Positions 1-9,800 of a stretch of 64,000 nt of DNA are shown here, piece after piece. Within the stretch, counting starts at the first letter, position 1. Each line of letters starts with the position of its first letter. A program made the position numbers and the translations under genes. The notes beneath the pieces are model-generated. The model ran no database searches. It saw only the letters and a program-made list of their open reading frames with translations, and was not told the origin of the DNA. The DNA comes from Austropuccinia psidii. Its lineage: Eukaryota > Basidiomycota > Pucciniomycetes > Pucciniales > Sphaerophragmiaceae. Location of the stretch: positions 65,799,019 through 65,863,018 of the forward strand of contig JALGQZ010000005.1 in NCBI GenBank assembly GCA_023105745.1, read 5' to 3'.

Positions 1-365
1 ATCCCACAGTTTGGCTAATACAGCCTTACCATGGGATAATATCCCATAACCATGATTATGAGGTGTCAAACAAATAAAGAAGCTTGTTTTTACTTCAATA
101 CCTCATACTTCATTCAATACTGGGGTCCCATACAGGTTCTGTACAGCATTCTACACATCATACACGTCAAAATCAGGCTGTGTGGTCCCCAGATGAAAAT
201 TTTCATCCTTTATTGGTAAAAACTTCCCAGATGTGGTTTCAAAACCACATCTGAGCCCAATACAGGCTATACAGGCCTTTTGCAAGCCACAAGCCTGTCC
301 TTGATAGTGAAAAATCTTCACTTCCTCTACATGAAAAGGTCTAGCAGCCTTTTCACCCATTTCAG

Positions 366-375
366 GATAAAAGGA
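366..375 (+). promoter_or_regulatory. TATA-like box of LTR family A/C
   Basis: The motif GATAAAAGGA followed by GG is conserved in all four LTR copies of this family in the window (366, 9511, 43227 and 48016). It is the best candidate for the U3 TATA box. In this copy the solo LTR begins about 10 bases downstream, cutting the box off from the rest of the LTR. The assignment rests on motif and conservation only. Confidence 0.45.
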
Positions 376-385
376 GGGCTTTTCA

Positions 386-2213
386 TGTAAGGTGTGGATA
401 TGAAACTTTGATTGAAAATCAAGTACTTTTCCTGTCCTCAAAATTTGTATAAGGTAAAAATCAATTAAAAATAGTATGAAATATTATTTTTAAGAGAAAA
501 CACACCAATTTTATTGTTTATAACTTTATTAGTATAAAACAATAATATTATAAAAATTTATAGTTTTACCAACAATAAAAATTTATCCAAAAAATACTCT
601 ACAAGAGATATTTTAAGGCTACAAAAGAAATTTCTTCAAGAGCAATTCCAATTGGAATTAATTGAGCAAAGAACTGCAAGCAATTAATTAAAGAACAAAG
701 TCTTTAAAAAGAATATTAAAGAGAAAACACGCCCAAAAGTGACCAGAGTGAATTTGGAAACAAAGTGACAAAGTTAACAGTGATGAAAGATGCTTTAATT
801 CACTTTTGGGGTGGTTCAGGGGTAAAAATGATTATAAGAGTTACAAACAATGATTATAATGGTTTCTTCACGTGGTTAAAAGGATTAAAATGATTTGATA
901 AAGGTGGTTGGAATCTTTTATTGATTGGTTTAACAACGTTTAAACTAATTATAAAAGGAAAAGATTCTAACATGAAGAGAAAAGTGGGGCAAAGAAGACA
1001 TTCTTTTATAGCCATCAATTCTCTTACTCCAAAAGTAAAATTTACTCTTGTCAGTCGTGAAAAACAGTCTGACAACAGAAAAGCCAATTATGGCATCATT
1101 GAACCCTGGTTTAGACCAAAAAGGGCTGGTTTAAGCCATTTTTAGCCATTTTAGACCCTTAAATCAGCCATTACTATAGCAATACCAGGCCTAGAGCCTT
1201 CAAAACACGTCAGAATGTGTGTCAGAGGCGTAGAAACCAGTTAAAGCTGTTTTTACTATGATTGTTTTATCTTAAGGGTAGTTTTACCCTCTTGGCAACA
1301 GCTAAAACTAGCCCAGTTGGTATCAAAACCTCATCATCAATTGAGTCCACAGACCCTGTAACTCAATTCCAGGCCAAAAGTGATGAGCGTTTGCGTGAAT
1401 TTTGACATCCCACGCCTGTCAGCAAGGATTTTGGGGGTCTAGCTGCCCCTTAGAGCTGAAGTTCCTTTTCCCCCCCAAATTTAATCTTTCCAATTTATTT
1501 TTCCTTTAATTCCTCATCATGTATTATACTTATAATTTACATATGTAATTCAATTGAATTGTACAGTACAATACAGTAGTAATTGACACCTAATATGTAA
1601 ATCAAAGTTCACTTATGTAATACACGCGCACATTTTGACATTTCAATTGAATTCAATTGAAAATACTTCAATTCCTCATAACTTCTAAACTAAACACAAC
1701 ACCTCAATTTTAACACAAAAATTGATGGTTAACACCACATGTGGTGTGAATTAAATTAAAGTTTTGAGGATTTTCAACTTTTGTATTGAAAATACTAAAA
1801 ACTTAATTTAAGCTTATTTAGAGTTGAGTTACAAGAATTTCACTCAGAGGTGACCCCACCTTATTTTTTATGAGGAATCCAATGGTGAAATAATTCTTAT
1901 ATGTTTATTTATTGGATAAAAAAGTTATAATAATTTTTATTTAACTTTTTTCCAAATTTATTTATTTTTTCACAATTTTGTTAAAATTTCATTTTTACTT
2001 AATTTTTTCAAGTATAAATGTAATTTTATACTTACAAAATTTAATGTATTTTTTATTTTTAAATTGTAATTAATTTTTCATTTTTAATATAATTTTATAT
2101 TTATATTTTTATTTTCATTTTAATAATATAAATAAATTTATTTTATTTATATTAATATGTTATTTTTGTATTTGTGGTCTTTTGGGTATATGAAATTACC
2201 TCTAAGGCTCACA
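386..2213. repeat. Solo LTR of a different retrotransposon family, inserted in the element A 5' LTR
   Basis: The 1828-base insert starts TGTAAGG and ends GCTCACA (TG...CA ends) and is flanked by the perfect 5-base duplication TTTCA at 381-385 and 2214-2218. The uninterrupted LTR copies at 9147-9800, 43100-43548 and 47890-48337 lack it. No gag or pol motif, PBS or internal LTR junction is visible inside, so it looks like a solo LTR left by LTR-LTR recombination. Small open frames within it (for example 921-1145) have no recognisable content. The strand cannot be decided. It contains short AT-rich inverted repeats around CAATTG near 1550-1660. Confidence 0.8.
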
Positions 2214-2522
2214 TTTCACTTCTAGAAAAGGAATCCCCATCCTGCTCTTGAATTCCTACATAGTACAACTGTCAAAAATAGTTATACTCCTGGAAAATAA
2301 TCAGGTTGTACTATAAACTTTAGTATTGTAGACTTTATTATTTTAACCCAACAGGTGAAGCTGCACCCAGGGCTTTCAACAGCACTCACCACCACTAATA
2401 ATCATTAGTAAAGCCGTTTAATTCTACAAAAAACCCATCTTTAACATTATTATCTGTGTCACAGTCATAGTTGAGGTTGTAAATACTCTCTATTATCACC
2501 TCTTCATAGACTCAGCCTGACA

Positions 2523-3499
2523 TTTTGGGGGCCTGGCCGTGTTTTTTTAACTTTTTTGGACCTTACAAGTAAGTTTTTTCTCTTATTTTCTCTATTCTGA
2601 CAAATTTGTTTTATCTTTTTAGGTGTGATTCTTTTTTATAAAGCTATAAAACACATATTTCTTTCTATATTCAAGTAGTATATGTTATATATCACTAATT
2701 TTTATCTTTTTTAAATCATATTGTTGTGTGATTGATTTAAATTTAATCATCACAAGACCTTTATTTTTGGTGTGTTTTGCATGCAAAAAGACTTTAAGCC
2801 ATTAATACAGTCCTTTTTTGAATTAAATAAGGACACCTCTTACTGTAAAACCAACAGTTGAGGCGTGGTTGGGTGTATTTTTAATTCAATTACCCTCTTA
2901 CATACCACTATTTATCAGATTATACTTGCTAATTACAAGTTAATCTGTGAGATACTGGCATACAAACAGTGTACCAGATATCTTTAAGCTGTATTTCTGA
3001 CGTGAAATTGTTAATTCAATTACCCTTTTATTATACAAGAGCATATTGTAGTAACATACAAGCCCAGAGGACATTCTTAGACATTCAAACAGCATTTCAA
3101 GAAGTCTTAACTAAAATTAAGCCCTCTTTTCCTGTTTTATTTTAGTGGAAGAAAACTAAATCCCACTAGAAACCCAGTAACACCCTCAGAACCATAGGGC
3201 AGCAAGGGCAAAGGAAAGAGGCATAGTGAAGGCCTCATTATAGCAAAGAAGTAGACACCCATTTCCACTCAGAGGAATGAAAAACCATGAAGCTCTGCTT
3301 CTATACAAGTTAAACCAACCTTAACCACTTGTACAGGGAATATTACCATAATTAACCCCGTTGTAAACTCTAAAGGTAAATTGTCAAAATCAGAAGACAA
3401 TAAATTTGTACAAGGCACAGTCAAAGGTAAATACCCTAAGAAAATAAAGTTTTTGACTTCTTCCAAACACTGATATGTCACCTGTACACCTTAGAAGCC
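2523..3499 (+). other. Untranslated leader of element A with a possible small intron
   Basis: A 977-base AT-rich stretch between PBS and the first clear coding frame. It contains GTAAGT at 2569-2574, a CTGAC branch-like motif near 2597 and TTTTTAG ending at 2622, which together look like a 54-base fungal intron. From about 3250 the sequence becomes less AT-rich and may hold the decayed N-terminal part of the first protein, but stops occur in every frame and no start can be chosen. Confidence 0.4.
2526..2537 (+). other. Primer-binding-site-like motif of element A
   Basis: Four bases after the LTR end (2522) comes TGGGGGCCTGGC. Element B has TGGGGGCCTGG at 11683 and element C has TGGGGGCCC at 43552, always just after the LTR. 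TGG is the complement of a tRNA CCA end, so this is the expected primer-binding position. I cannot name the priming tRNA. Confidence 0.55.
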
Positions 3500-4144
3500 T
3501 TGGCTTCTAAAGGAGCCAACCAGAAGATAGAGAAGACTTTTCCAGAACCAGAAGACCTGGAAGAGGACACATTGGACACAGTGGTGGATGGCAAGACACT
3601 GAGGGAAATCATACCCACTCTTCCATTCACTTTCCAATTCAACAGGAACCTCAAACCAGAGGACTGGAAAGATATGGATCAAGTTATTCAGCTCCACCAA
3701 CTCCTCAAAGATTTATTTCAATGGAGCATGGACAACAAGAGGTTCAACCTGGCATCCCACTGGGCAGAACTTGGACCAAGTTACCAGAAGATTTGTCTCA
3801 AAGAGATAGACTTCAGAGACCTTATGGTAATCACCAAAGGTTGTAATCCCACCAGGAAGTTCAGACTCCTGGAGGTGAGGGAAAACAGGATAAGGGAGAA
3901 TCAAGCCACTATCCAATCTATAGAAGAACAGCTGACCCATACAGGGCATACTCAGATTCCTTCAGGCTTACAAGGAGTAGGCCAAATCAGCTCTCCAGTG
4001 GCTTCACACCTTCAGAAACCATCAGATCAGTTGCCAAGAGTCACCATTCTTCACAATCCCAGGAAGTTTCCAGGAGAAGACAAGGATACAAGGGCAAAAC
4101 CAAGACCACCTTCAGCCAGAGGAAGAGAGAGTCAGACCCAATGA
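3500..4144 (+). pseudogene. Element A 5' open frame upstream of/overlapping gag (ORF1-like)
   Basis: An open frame of 214 codons without an initiating ATG at its left end (it opens with TTG). The protein is acidic at first (EPEDLEEDTLDTVVDGKTL, residues about 16-35), then has a helical segment rich in Leu, Trp and Lys, and a basic Ser/Pro/Arg-rich tail. The homologous DNA of element C (44773-45306) is open in a different frame, which suggests two overlapping reading frames upstream of the capsid part, or independent decay. It lies in frame 2, whereas gag and pol of element A are in frame 3. The family function is unknown to me; its position suggests a gag N-terminal or accessory product. Confidence 0.55.
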
Positions 4145-5150
4145 CCCAGAAGCTGTTTTATTTGGTGAATGAAGTGCACAAGAACCAGAATTAGCTGTAA
4201 ATAGCTCTAGAATCAGTAGCCCTATCAATAGAAATATTACCCCCACTCATATTGAACATAATGTTGTCACACCTGAGAGTAACCTAAACAGTGATGCACT
4301 GTGGTTACAAATGTCCCAATTTGCTGAGAGAACTCAAAAGCAGTTTTCAGAACTCCAAGAAAGCCATGAGAGGATGAAAACATTAACAGCCTCCATAGAC
4401 AAAACTGTCAAACCTTTTCAAGAGGGATATGCTCGGTTGAGCAAAGCCTCTGAAGAGACCAACAAAAGACTGAATCTAGTCTTTGAAGAACAACACCACA
4501 CAAAAAGGGACAGGGATTGTCTGTATCAAGACATAAAAAAACTGTTTAATGTCTACCATAACATGAAGTCCCAACCACAAGGCCATGTTATGGATAATCC
4601 ATATCTTAAAGATGACATCAAACCAGATGCCATGTTGAGGAATAAGGCAAGATCTCCATCACAATACCAGGATTGAGATAATATGTCTTATCCAGAGAAG
4701 GAAGCCCTGAAACATCTTCCTGTGGCCTCAAGCTGGCCCAAGTTCTCTGGAACTGGAGAATATGATCATATGGAACTCATAGATTATATTTATGGAATCT
4801 TCATTGACTTACCAAGCATTCCAGACTACTGGATTAATGCTAGAGAACACTGCTCCATAGTAGCCAGAAATTATCTGGACAACCACTTCCCAAACTGGGA
4901 AACACAGCTCTTGCCCACCAAGGCAAAGAACTTCAAGAGTGCATCATGGAAGATGACTTCCATTGGGACAATTATCAAAGAGATAATTATACCCCATAGG
5001 AAAGGTAAAATCAGACTTAACCCAGAGTTTTTTGTGCTTGATGATTCCCACATCCAAGGTTTCTTACTGGGAACAGTTTACCAGAAGATGTATGGCATAG
5101 ATATTTACAATAGTAAAAACAGGCACATTACCATTGGTACCAAAAAGTAA
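4145..5150 (+). pseudogene. Element A gag fused in frame to the C-terminal half of protease
   Basis: One frame runs from about 4180 to 5150 with an in-frame TGA at 4674-4676, where element C has a glycine codon. Before it lies a coiled-coil-like Glu/Lys/Arg-rich stretch (4311-4560), then a capsid segment with EYDHMELIDYI and PSIPDYWINAR (about 4755-4850). Directly after NAR the sequence jumps to HCSIVARNYLDN, the part of the retropepsin that follows the catalytic Asp-Ser/Thr-Gly; the alignment to element B at 15340-15672 shows this. The rest of capsid, the zinc knuckle and the protease active site are missing. The remaining protease half runs to TAA at 5148. The copy cannot make particles or mature them. 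Confidence 0.85.
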
Positions 5151-6650
5151 AAGTAATTTTCACTTGATATATACCAAATATCTGCCCAAGACCCTCTTGA
5201 AGAATTACTGAATGAATTCAGAGAGGGACAGTTTAGCACTACCCTCACCAGTAAACAGAAACTAAGCGTACTGAAGATTCTGAGAAAGAATAGACCAGCA
5301 TTTTCCATTGTTGAAGAACCATTAGGCAAGATTAGAGGACATTATATAGAACTATATCTGGATGTGGAAAGACCTTATCCAGCCATTCTCAGGAGACCTC
5401 CTTACCCAGCAAGTCTGGAAACCAGGAAGGAAATTGAAAAACATATCAATGAACTCCTGGACATTGATGTCATCAGAAATATTGGACATGATGAAATAGT
5501 GGAAATTACCACTCCTGTCCTTATCACCTGGCATTATGGCAAGTCTAGGCTGTGTGGAGATTTCAGAGCTCTGAATAACTACACCAAAGCTGATAGGTAC
5601 CCTATACGCAGGATACCTCATGCCTTAGACAAACTGGCAAAAGCCATATACATAACCAAAATGTATTGTATGAAAGGCTTCCACCAGAATGGAGTTAAGC
5701 CAAACTCCATTGAATTACTCAGAATCATATGTCATGTGGGCATATATGAGTCCACCAGGATGCCATTTGGCAACAAGAATGCACCAGCCCACTTCCAAAG
5801 GATGATGGATACCATATTTCAAGAAGAAATATTGGAAGGCTGGATGGTAGTATATATTAATTACATCATTATATACTCAGAGGCATGGGAAGACCATGTG
5901 CAATACATAGACAGAGTGTTAAGTAAATGCACTCCCATAAATCCGAAAATCTCACTTAAAAAGTGTAATTTTGGCCAACAAGAGCTCCTAGCTCTAGGAA
6001 ATAAAGTCTTAGGTCTTAGTCTGGCAATTGACCAGAACAAAGTAGCAGAAGTACTTCAAAAGCCGGTACCAAGAAACATCTAATAGATGCAATCTTTCCT
6101 TGGGCTTGCTAGCTACTATAGAAACCACATAACTAGTAGTTTATACAAGTTATGTTCAAAAGATGTAGTTTTGGAAATTACCAAGGAAAGAAGGGATGCA
6201 TATGAGAGGATCAAATATGAACTCCCAAATGTACCTGTGCTCATCTTGCCTGACTTTGAACTACCATTCAAGCTATACATAAATGCAGAATGTAGCCAAG
6301 GCTTAGGAGAAACCCTTCACCAAAGACAAATTGTGGATAGTGAACAAAGAGAGGGAGTAATATGTTACATCTCTAGGCAGGTGAAAGATTCAGAAGCCAG
6401 GTATGGGGCCACCCAGACTGAATGTCTATGCTTAGTCTGGGCTCTAGAGAAACTCAATTATTATTTGGAGGGTGCAGTCTTTGCAGTCTACATAGACTGC
6501 ACAGCCTTGAAGTCTTTACTAAACATAAAGACTACCAATAGACACATTCTGAGGTGGCAAATAGCCATCCAGGAGTATAGAGGAAATATGACCATCATAT
6601 ACAAAGAGGGTAAAAGTCATACCAATGCAAATGGCCACTGGATAATGTAA
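5151..6650 (+). pseudogene. Element A reverse transcriptase and RNase H (dead)
   Basis: Continues in the gag-protease frame, so gag-pro-pol was one long frame without a programmed shift. Stops are at 5154 and at 6081-6086 (TAATAG). RT motifs: LCGDFRALNNYT (about 5547-5582), KGFHQNG (about 5673-5693) and RMPFGNKNAPAHFQRMMD (about 5757-5810). The three catalytic aspartates are gone: motif A reads KMYC (codon 5664) and the YIDD box reads YINY (codons 5859 and 5862). RNase H follows: LYINAECSQGLG (first Asp to Asn, about 6276), TECLCLVWALEKL (about 6418) and VYIDCTALKSL (about 6487), with HTNANG near 6620. A small deletion at about 6630 shifts the frame for the downstream integrase. Confidence 0.92.
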
Positions 6651-8407
6651 AAAGAACCCCAGATTATGACCCTGAAGTAGCAGCTAAAATTCCTATCCAT
6701 TTAATGGAAATAGACAGGAAGAAAAACTTTAGATTTTCTGAGTGGGCACCAGAAAGTGGTACCCCAGACAGTGCAAACACTAACTCAGAAAGAACAGAAA
6801 CTCCCATACTGGGAATAAGCTCCTCAGAACTGCACACTGAATTCTTCAATGCAGTAATGAAGACATATGCCAAACCCAAACAGTGTGGCATATTGTTACA
6901 ACTCCTTCAACAAAAATACAGGAGCCCAGAACTGGAATACCAGTTGGAGGAACCCTGGTTGAGGGACTATAAGGACAATAAATCTTCCCTTATGGATGGC
7001 CTGCTCTACCATAGAGAGAAGCACACTAGTGCACTCACAATAATAGACAGAGACCATATATCTTTTATCCTACAGGAATGCCATGATTGCCCCTATATGG
7101 GACACATGAGCAAAGACAGGACCAAAGAAAGGGTAGCAAGAACTGATTGGTGGCCCAGATGGGAACAAGAGTTGAGTTAATACATCAAAACTTGTGAAAG
7201 ATGCCAAAAGGCAAATAGAAAACATGGGAGGAAGTATGGGTTACTTCAACACATATAAGAAGACAAACACCCATGGGAAACCATCAACATGGACTGGGTC
7301 ACAGGACTTATCCCAGGAGGCAAGGAAAGCTTTAATTCCTGCTTAATAATAGTTGATAGGTTCAGCAAGAGTATGAGGTGCCTACCATGTCACAAGGAGG
7401 ACACAGCCATGGATACTGCTCTGCTATTCTGGAACAACATCATATCTACCTGTGGAGTCCCTAAGATCATCATCAGTGATAAGGACCCAAAGTTCACATC
7501 TGAATTTTGGACCAACCTCTATGACATGCTGGGTACTAAACTTGCTTTTTCTACAGCTTACCATCCACAAAATGATGGATTGGCTGAAAGGATGATCCAG
7601 AGAATGGAGGACATCCTTAGAAGATTCTGTGCCTATGGCATGGAATATAAGGACCATGAAGGCTACACCCATGACCGGGTTACCCTTCTACCAACAGTCC
7701 AACTGGCTTATAACACAAGTCAGCACTCTACTGCAGGAAAAACACCTTCACTGGTAGAAAAAGGGTGGAATCTCCTATTGCCTGTGGATCACTTGAATAA
7801 AAACCTTCTGACCATCCACCTCACAGCCAAAGATTTCCATGAAATGTGGAAGAGAGCTTGTGACAAAGCTGCCAAATGCATAGCTGAGGCAAAAGAATAT
7901 AACAAGCAGAGGTGGGACAAATCACACATGGAACCTGACTTTAAAGAAGGGGACCAAGTGTTAGTGTCTACACTTAACTTTAATAATCTCAAAGGACCCA
8001 AGAAAATGAGAGACTCATTTGTAGGGCCCTTCACTATCTTTAAATTGATAGGGGAAAATGCTGTGGAAGTCAAACTCACAGAGGATTTTTCCAGGAAACA
8101 CTCAGTCTTTCCAGTGAGTTTAGTCAAGCCATACTTCCAGACAAAGGAGGATAAATTCCCCTCCAGGAAGAAGAACCCCACACCACCAGAAATAGTGGAA
8201 GTGAAATACTCCCCTGGACCTGTGAGGAAAATTATCAAGGCCAGGAAGATCAGACTTAATGGTAAGAATAAGAGACAATACTTAGTCAGATTCAAGAACC
8301 AAACAGCTGATAAAGACAAATGGTTGGCAGAAGATGCCATACCAGATGGGAACCTTCATTTGAAGAGTTTAAGAGCCTCTAGGAGGACTGAACAGTCTCA
8401 TCAATGA
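6651..8407 (+). pseudogene. Element A integrase with chromodomain (two stops)
   Basis: Frame 2 from about 6631 to 8407, broken by TAA at 7178 and 7256. The N-terminal zinc-binding region is visible: HDCPYMGHM near 7083 and CERCQK near 7195 (HHCC pattern). The catalytic core from 7289 is intact. Numbered from the Met at 7289, D2 (MDWV), D64 (SDKDPKF) and E100 (GLAERMIQ) give the classic D,D-35-E spacing. A GPF motif (GPFTI, residues 246-250) precedes a chromodomain at about residues 312-365 ([11 protein letters not shown], then [10 protein letters not shown] and DKWLAEDAI). Chromodomains of this group bind histone marks and direct insertion into heterochromatin (family knowledge), which fits the nested surroundings. 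From 7289 on, 372 codons remain open, the best-preserved protein of the window. Confidence 0.93.
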
Positions 8408-8420
8408 TTAGCCTTTTTTA

Positions 8421-8431
8421 GATGGAGGGTA
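8421..8431 (+). other. Polypurine tract of element A
   Basis: GATGGAGGGTA lies directly before the 3' LTR start TGTCAGCC at 8432, the position where plus-strand DNA synthesis is primed. Element C has GAAGGAAGGTTA at the same place (46911-46922). Confidence 0.7.
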
Positions 8432-9800
8432 TGTCAGCCTGTGACTCAAAACTAGAGCACAATCATGACAGCCAAATACCATAAACCAATGGTATAGCCA
8501 AGATACCACCAAAACATGGAGCTGAGCCAAATTAACTCAAAAGGTATCAAAAGAAAGAGGAAACTCACCTCATTCCAAATATACAAGTCCCATCACCATA
8601 GGACAAAGATTAACAAAGTTACTCCTGCTCAAAGCTGTTGCTGACCATAAAACTTAATTTTCACCTCTCATCTGAAATACAGAGTAAGAGGCTTAACCCC
8701 ATCAAATGGGTATTCAAAATGGAGCTCTAAGTCAGGGCTATCCAATGGTACCAGAAAAACTGAGCTAGCACCAGTATTACAGAAGTTATGGCCAAATAAG
8801 TGAATAAAATAGTGACCTCTCATCTAATTTCTACAGTTTTGGTGTGAGATACCTAAAGTGGGGTCTTTTTGGAAAGTGCACAATCAGGGCTATCTGATGG
8901 TTCTATCCATTTCCCCATATCTCATCTAGAACAAGATCTATAAGGCAAACAAGCCCAATACAGCTTTTTGCCTAAAAGATGCATATGTACAAAAAGCTTG
9001 TACATGGCATACCTTTGCCATATTGAATTATAGCCATATCAAATGAGGTACCATTGTGTATAAAAAATACAGGGCTACACACAGAACCAATTTTGAGGTT
9101 GATATCTCAAAAACTGACAAAGCTATGGCTGTTATAAGGTCAAAATCCCACAGTTTGGCCAATACAGCCTTACCATGGGATAATATCCCATAACCATGAT
9201 TATGAGGTGTCAAACAGACAAAGAGTCTACTTTTAGCTTTGATACCTCATAGTTAATTCAATACTGGGGTCACACACATGTTCTGTACAGCATTCTACGT
9301 GTCATACACGTCAGAATCAAGCTGTGTGGTCCTCAGATGAAAATTTTCATCCTATATTGGTAAAAGCTTCCCAGATGTGGTTTCAAAGCCACATCTGAGC
9401 CCAATAAAGGCTATACAGGCCTTTTGCAAACCACAAGCCTGTCCTTTAGAGTGAAAAATCTTTACTTCCTCTATGTGAAAAGGTCTAGCAGCCTTTTAAC
9501 CCCATTTCAGGATAAAAGGAGGCCTTTTCACTGCCAAAAAAGGAATTCCTATGTATTACAACTGTCAAAAACAGTTATACTCTTGGAAAATAGTCAGGTT
9601 ATACTATAAACTTTATTATTGTAACCCAACAGGTAAAGCTGCACCCAGGGCTTTCAACAGCACTCACCACCACTAATAATCATTAGTAAAGCCATTTAAT
9701 TCTATTAAAAACCCATCTTTAACATTATTATCCATGTCACAGTCATAGTTTAGGTTGTAAATACTCTCTATTATCACCTCTTCATAGAGTTGGCCTGACA
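8432..9800 (+). repeat. 3' LTR of element A (complete)
   Basis: 1369 bases, from TGTCAGCCTG to GGCCTGACA, with TG...CA ends and a short TGTCAG/CTGACA terminal inverted repeat. The TATA-like box is at 9511-9520. It is homologous over its length to the LTRs of element C (starts at 42133 and 46923). After base 9800 the sequence continues with the LTR of element B (9801 matches 17619), so the target was that LTR. The first five bases after it, TATGT, should be the target duplication; its partner would lie left of the window. Confidence 0.92.

Larger units (their letters stand above)
1..2522 (+). repeat. 5' LTR of element A, partial, split by an inserted LTR
   Basis: Bases 1-385 align to about 9147-9530, and 2219-2522 align to the rest of the 3' LTR up to 9800. 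Both copies end in CCTGACA. The intervening 386-2213 is absent from the 3' LTR and from the related LTRs of element C, so it is a later insertion. The right end (2522) is followed directly by a TTTTGGGGGCC motif. The U3 start is outside the window. Because the promoter box and the transcript start region are now 1.8 kb apart, this LTR probably no longer drives normal transcription (inference). Confidence 0.9.
1..9800 (+). mobile_element. Ty3/gypsy chromovirus element A (defective, left end outside window)
   Basis: An LTR retrotransposon with matching LTRs at 1-2522 and 8432-9800, a primer-binding-site-like motif, gag, protease remnant, RT, RNase H, integrase with C-terminal chromodomain, a purine-rich tract and a 3' LTR. 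The order PR-RT-RH-IN defines Ty3/gypsy, and the chromodomain places it among chromoviruses. The first part of the 5' LTR lies left of the window: base 1 aligns to 9147 in the 3' LTR, so about 715 bases are missing. The element sits inside the 5' LTR of element B: sequence resumes at 9801 with B LTR position 235. All proteins are broken, so the copy is dead. The two LTRs show roughly a dozen differences in the first 120 aligned bases, so the insertion is not recent. Confidence 0.93.

Noticed and set aside
921..1145. A 74-codon frame in the solo LTR
   Set aside because: LTR DNA, no homologous content, and overlapped by an antisense frame of similar length.
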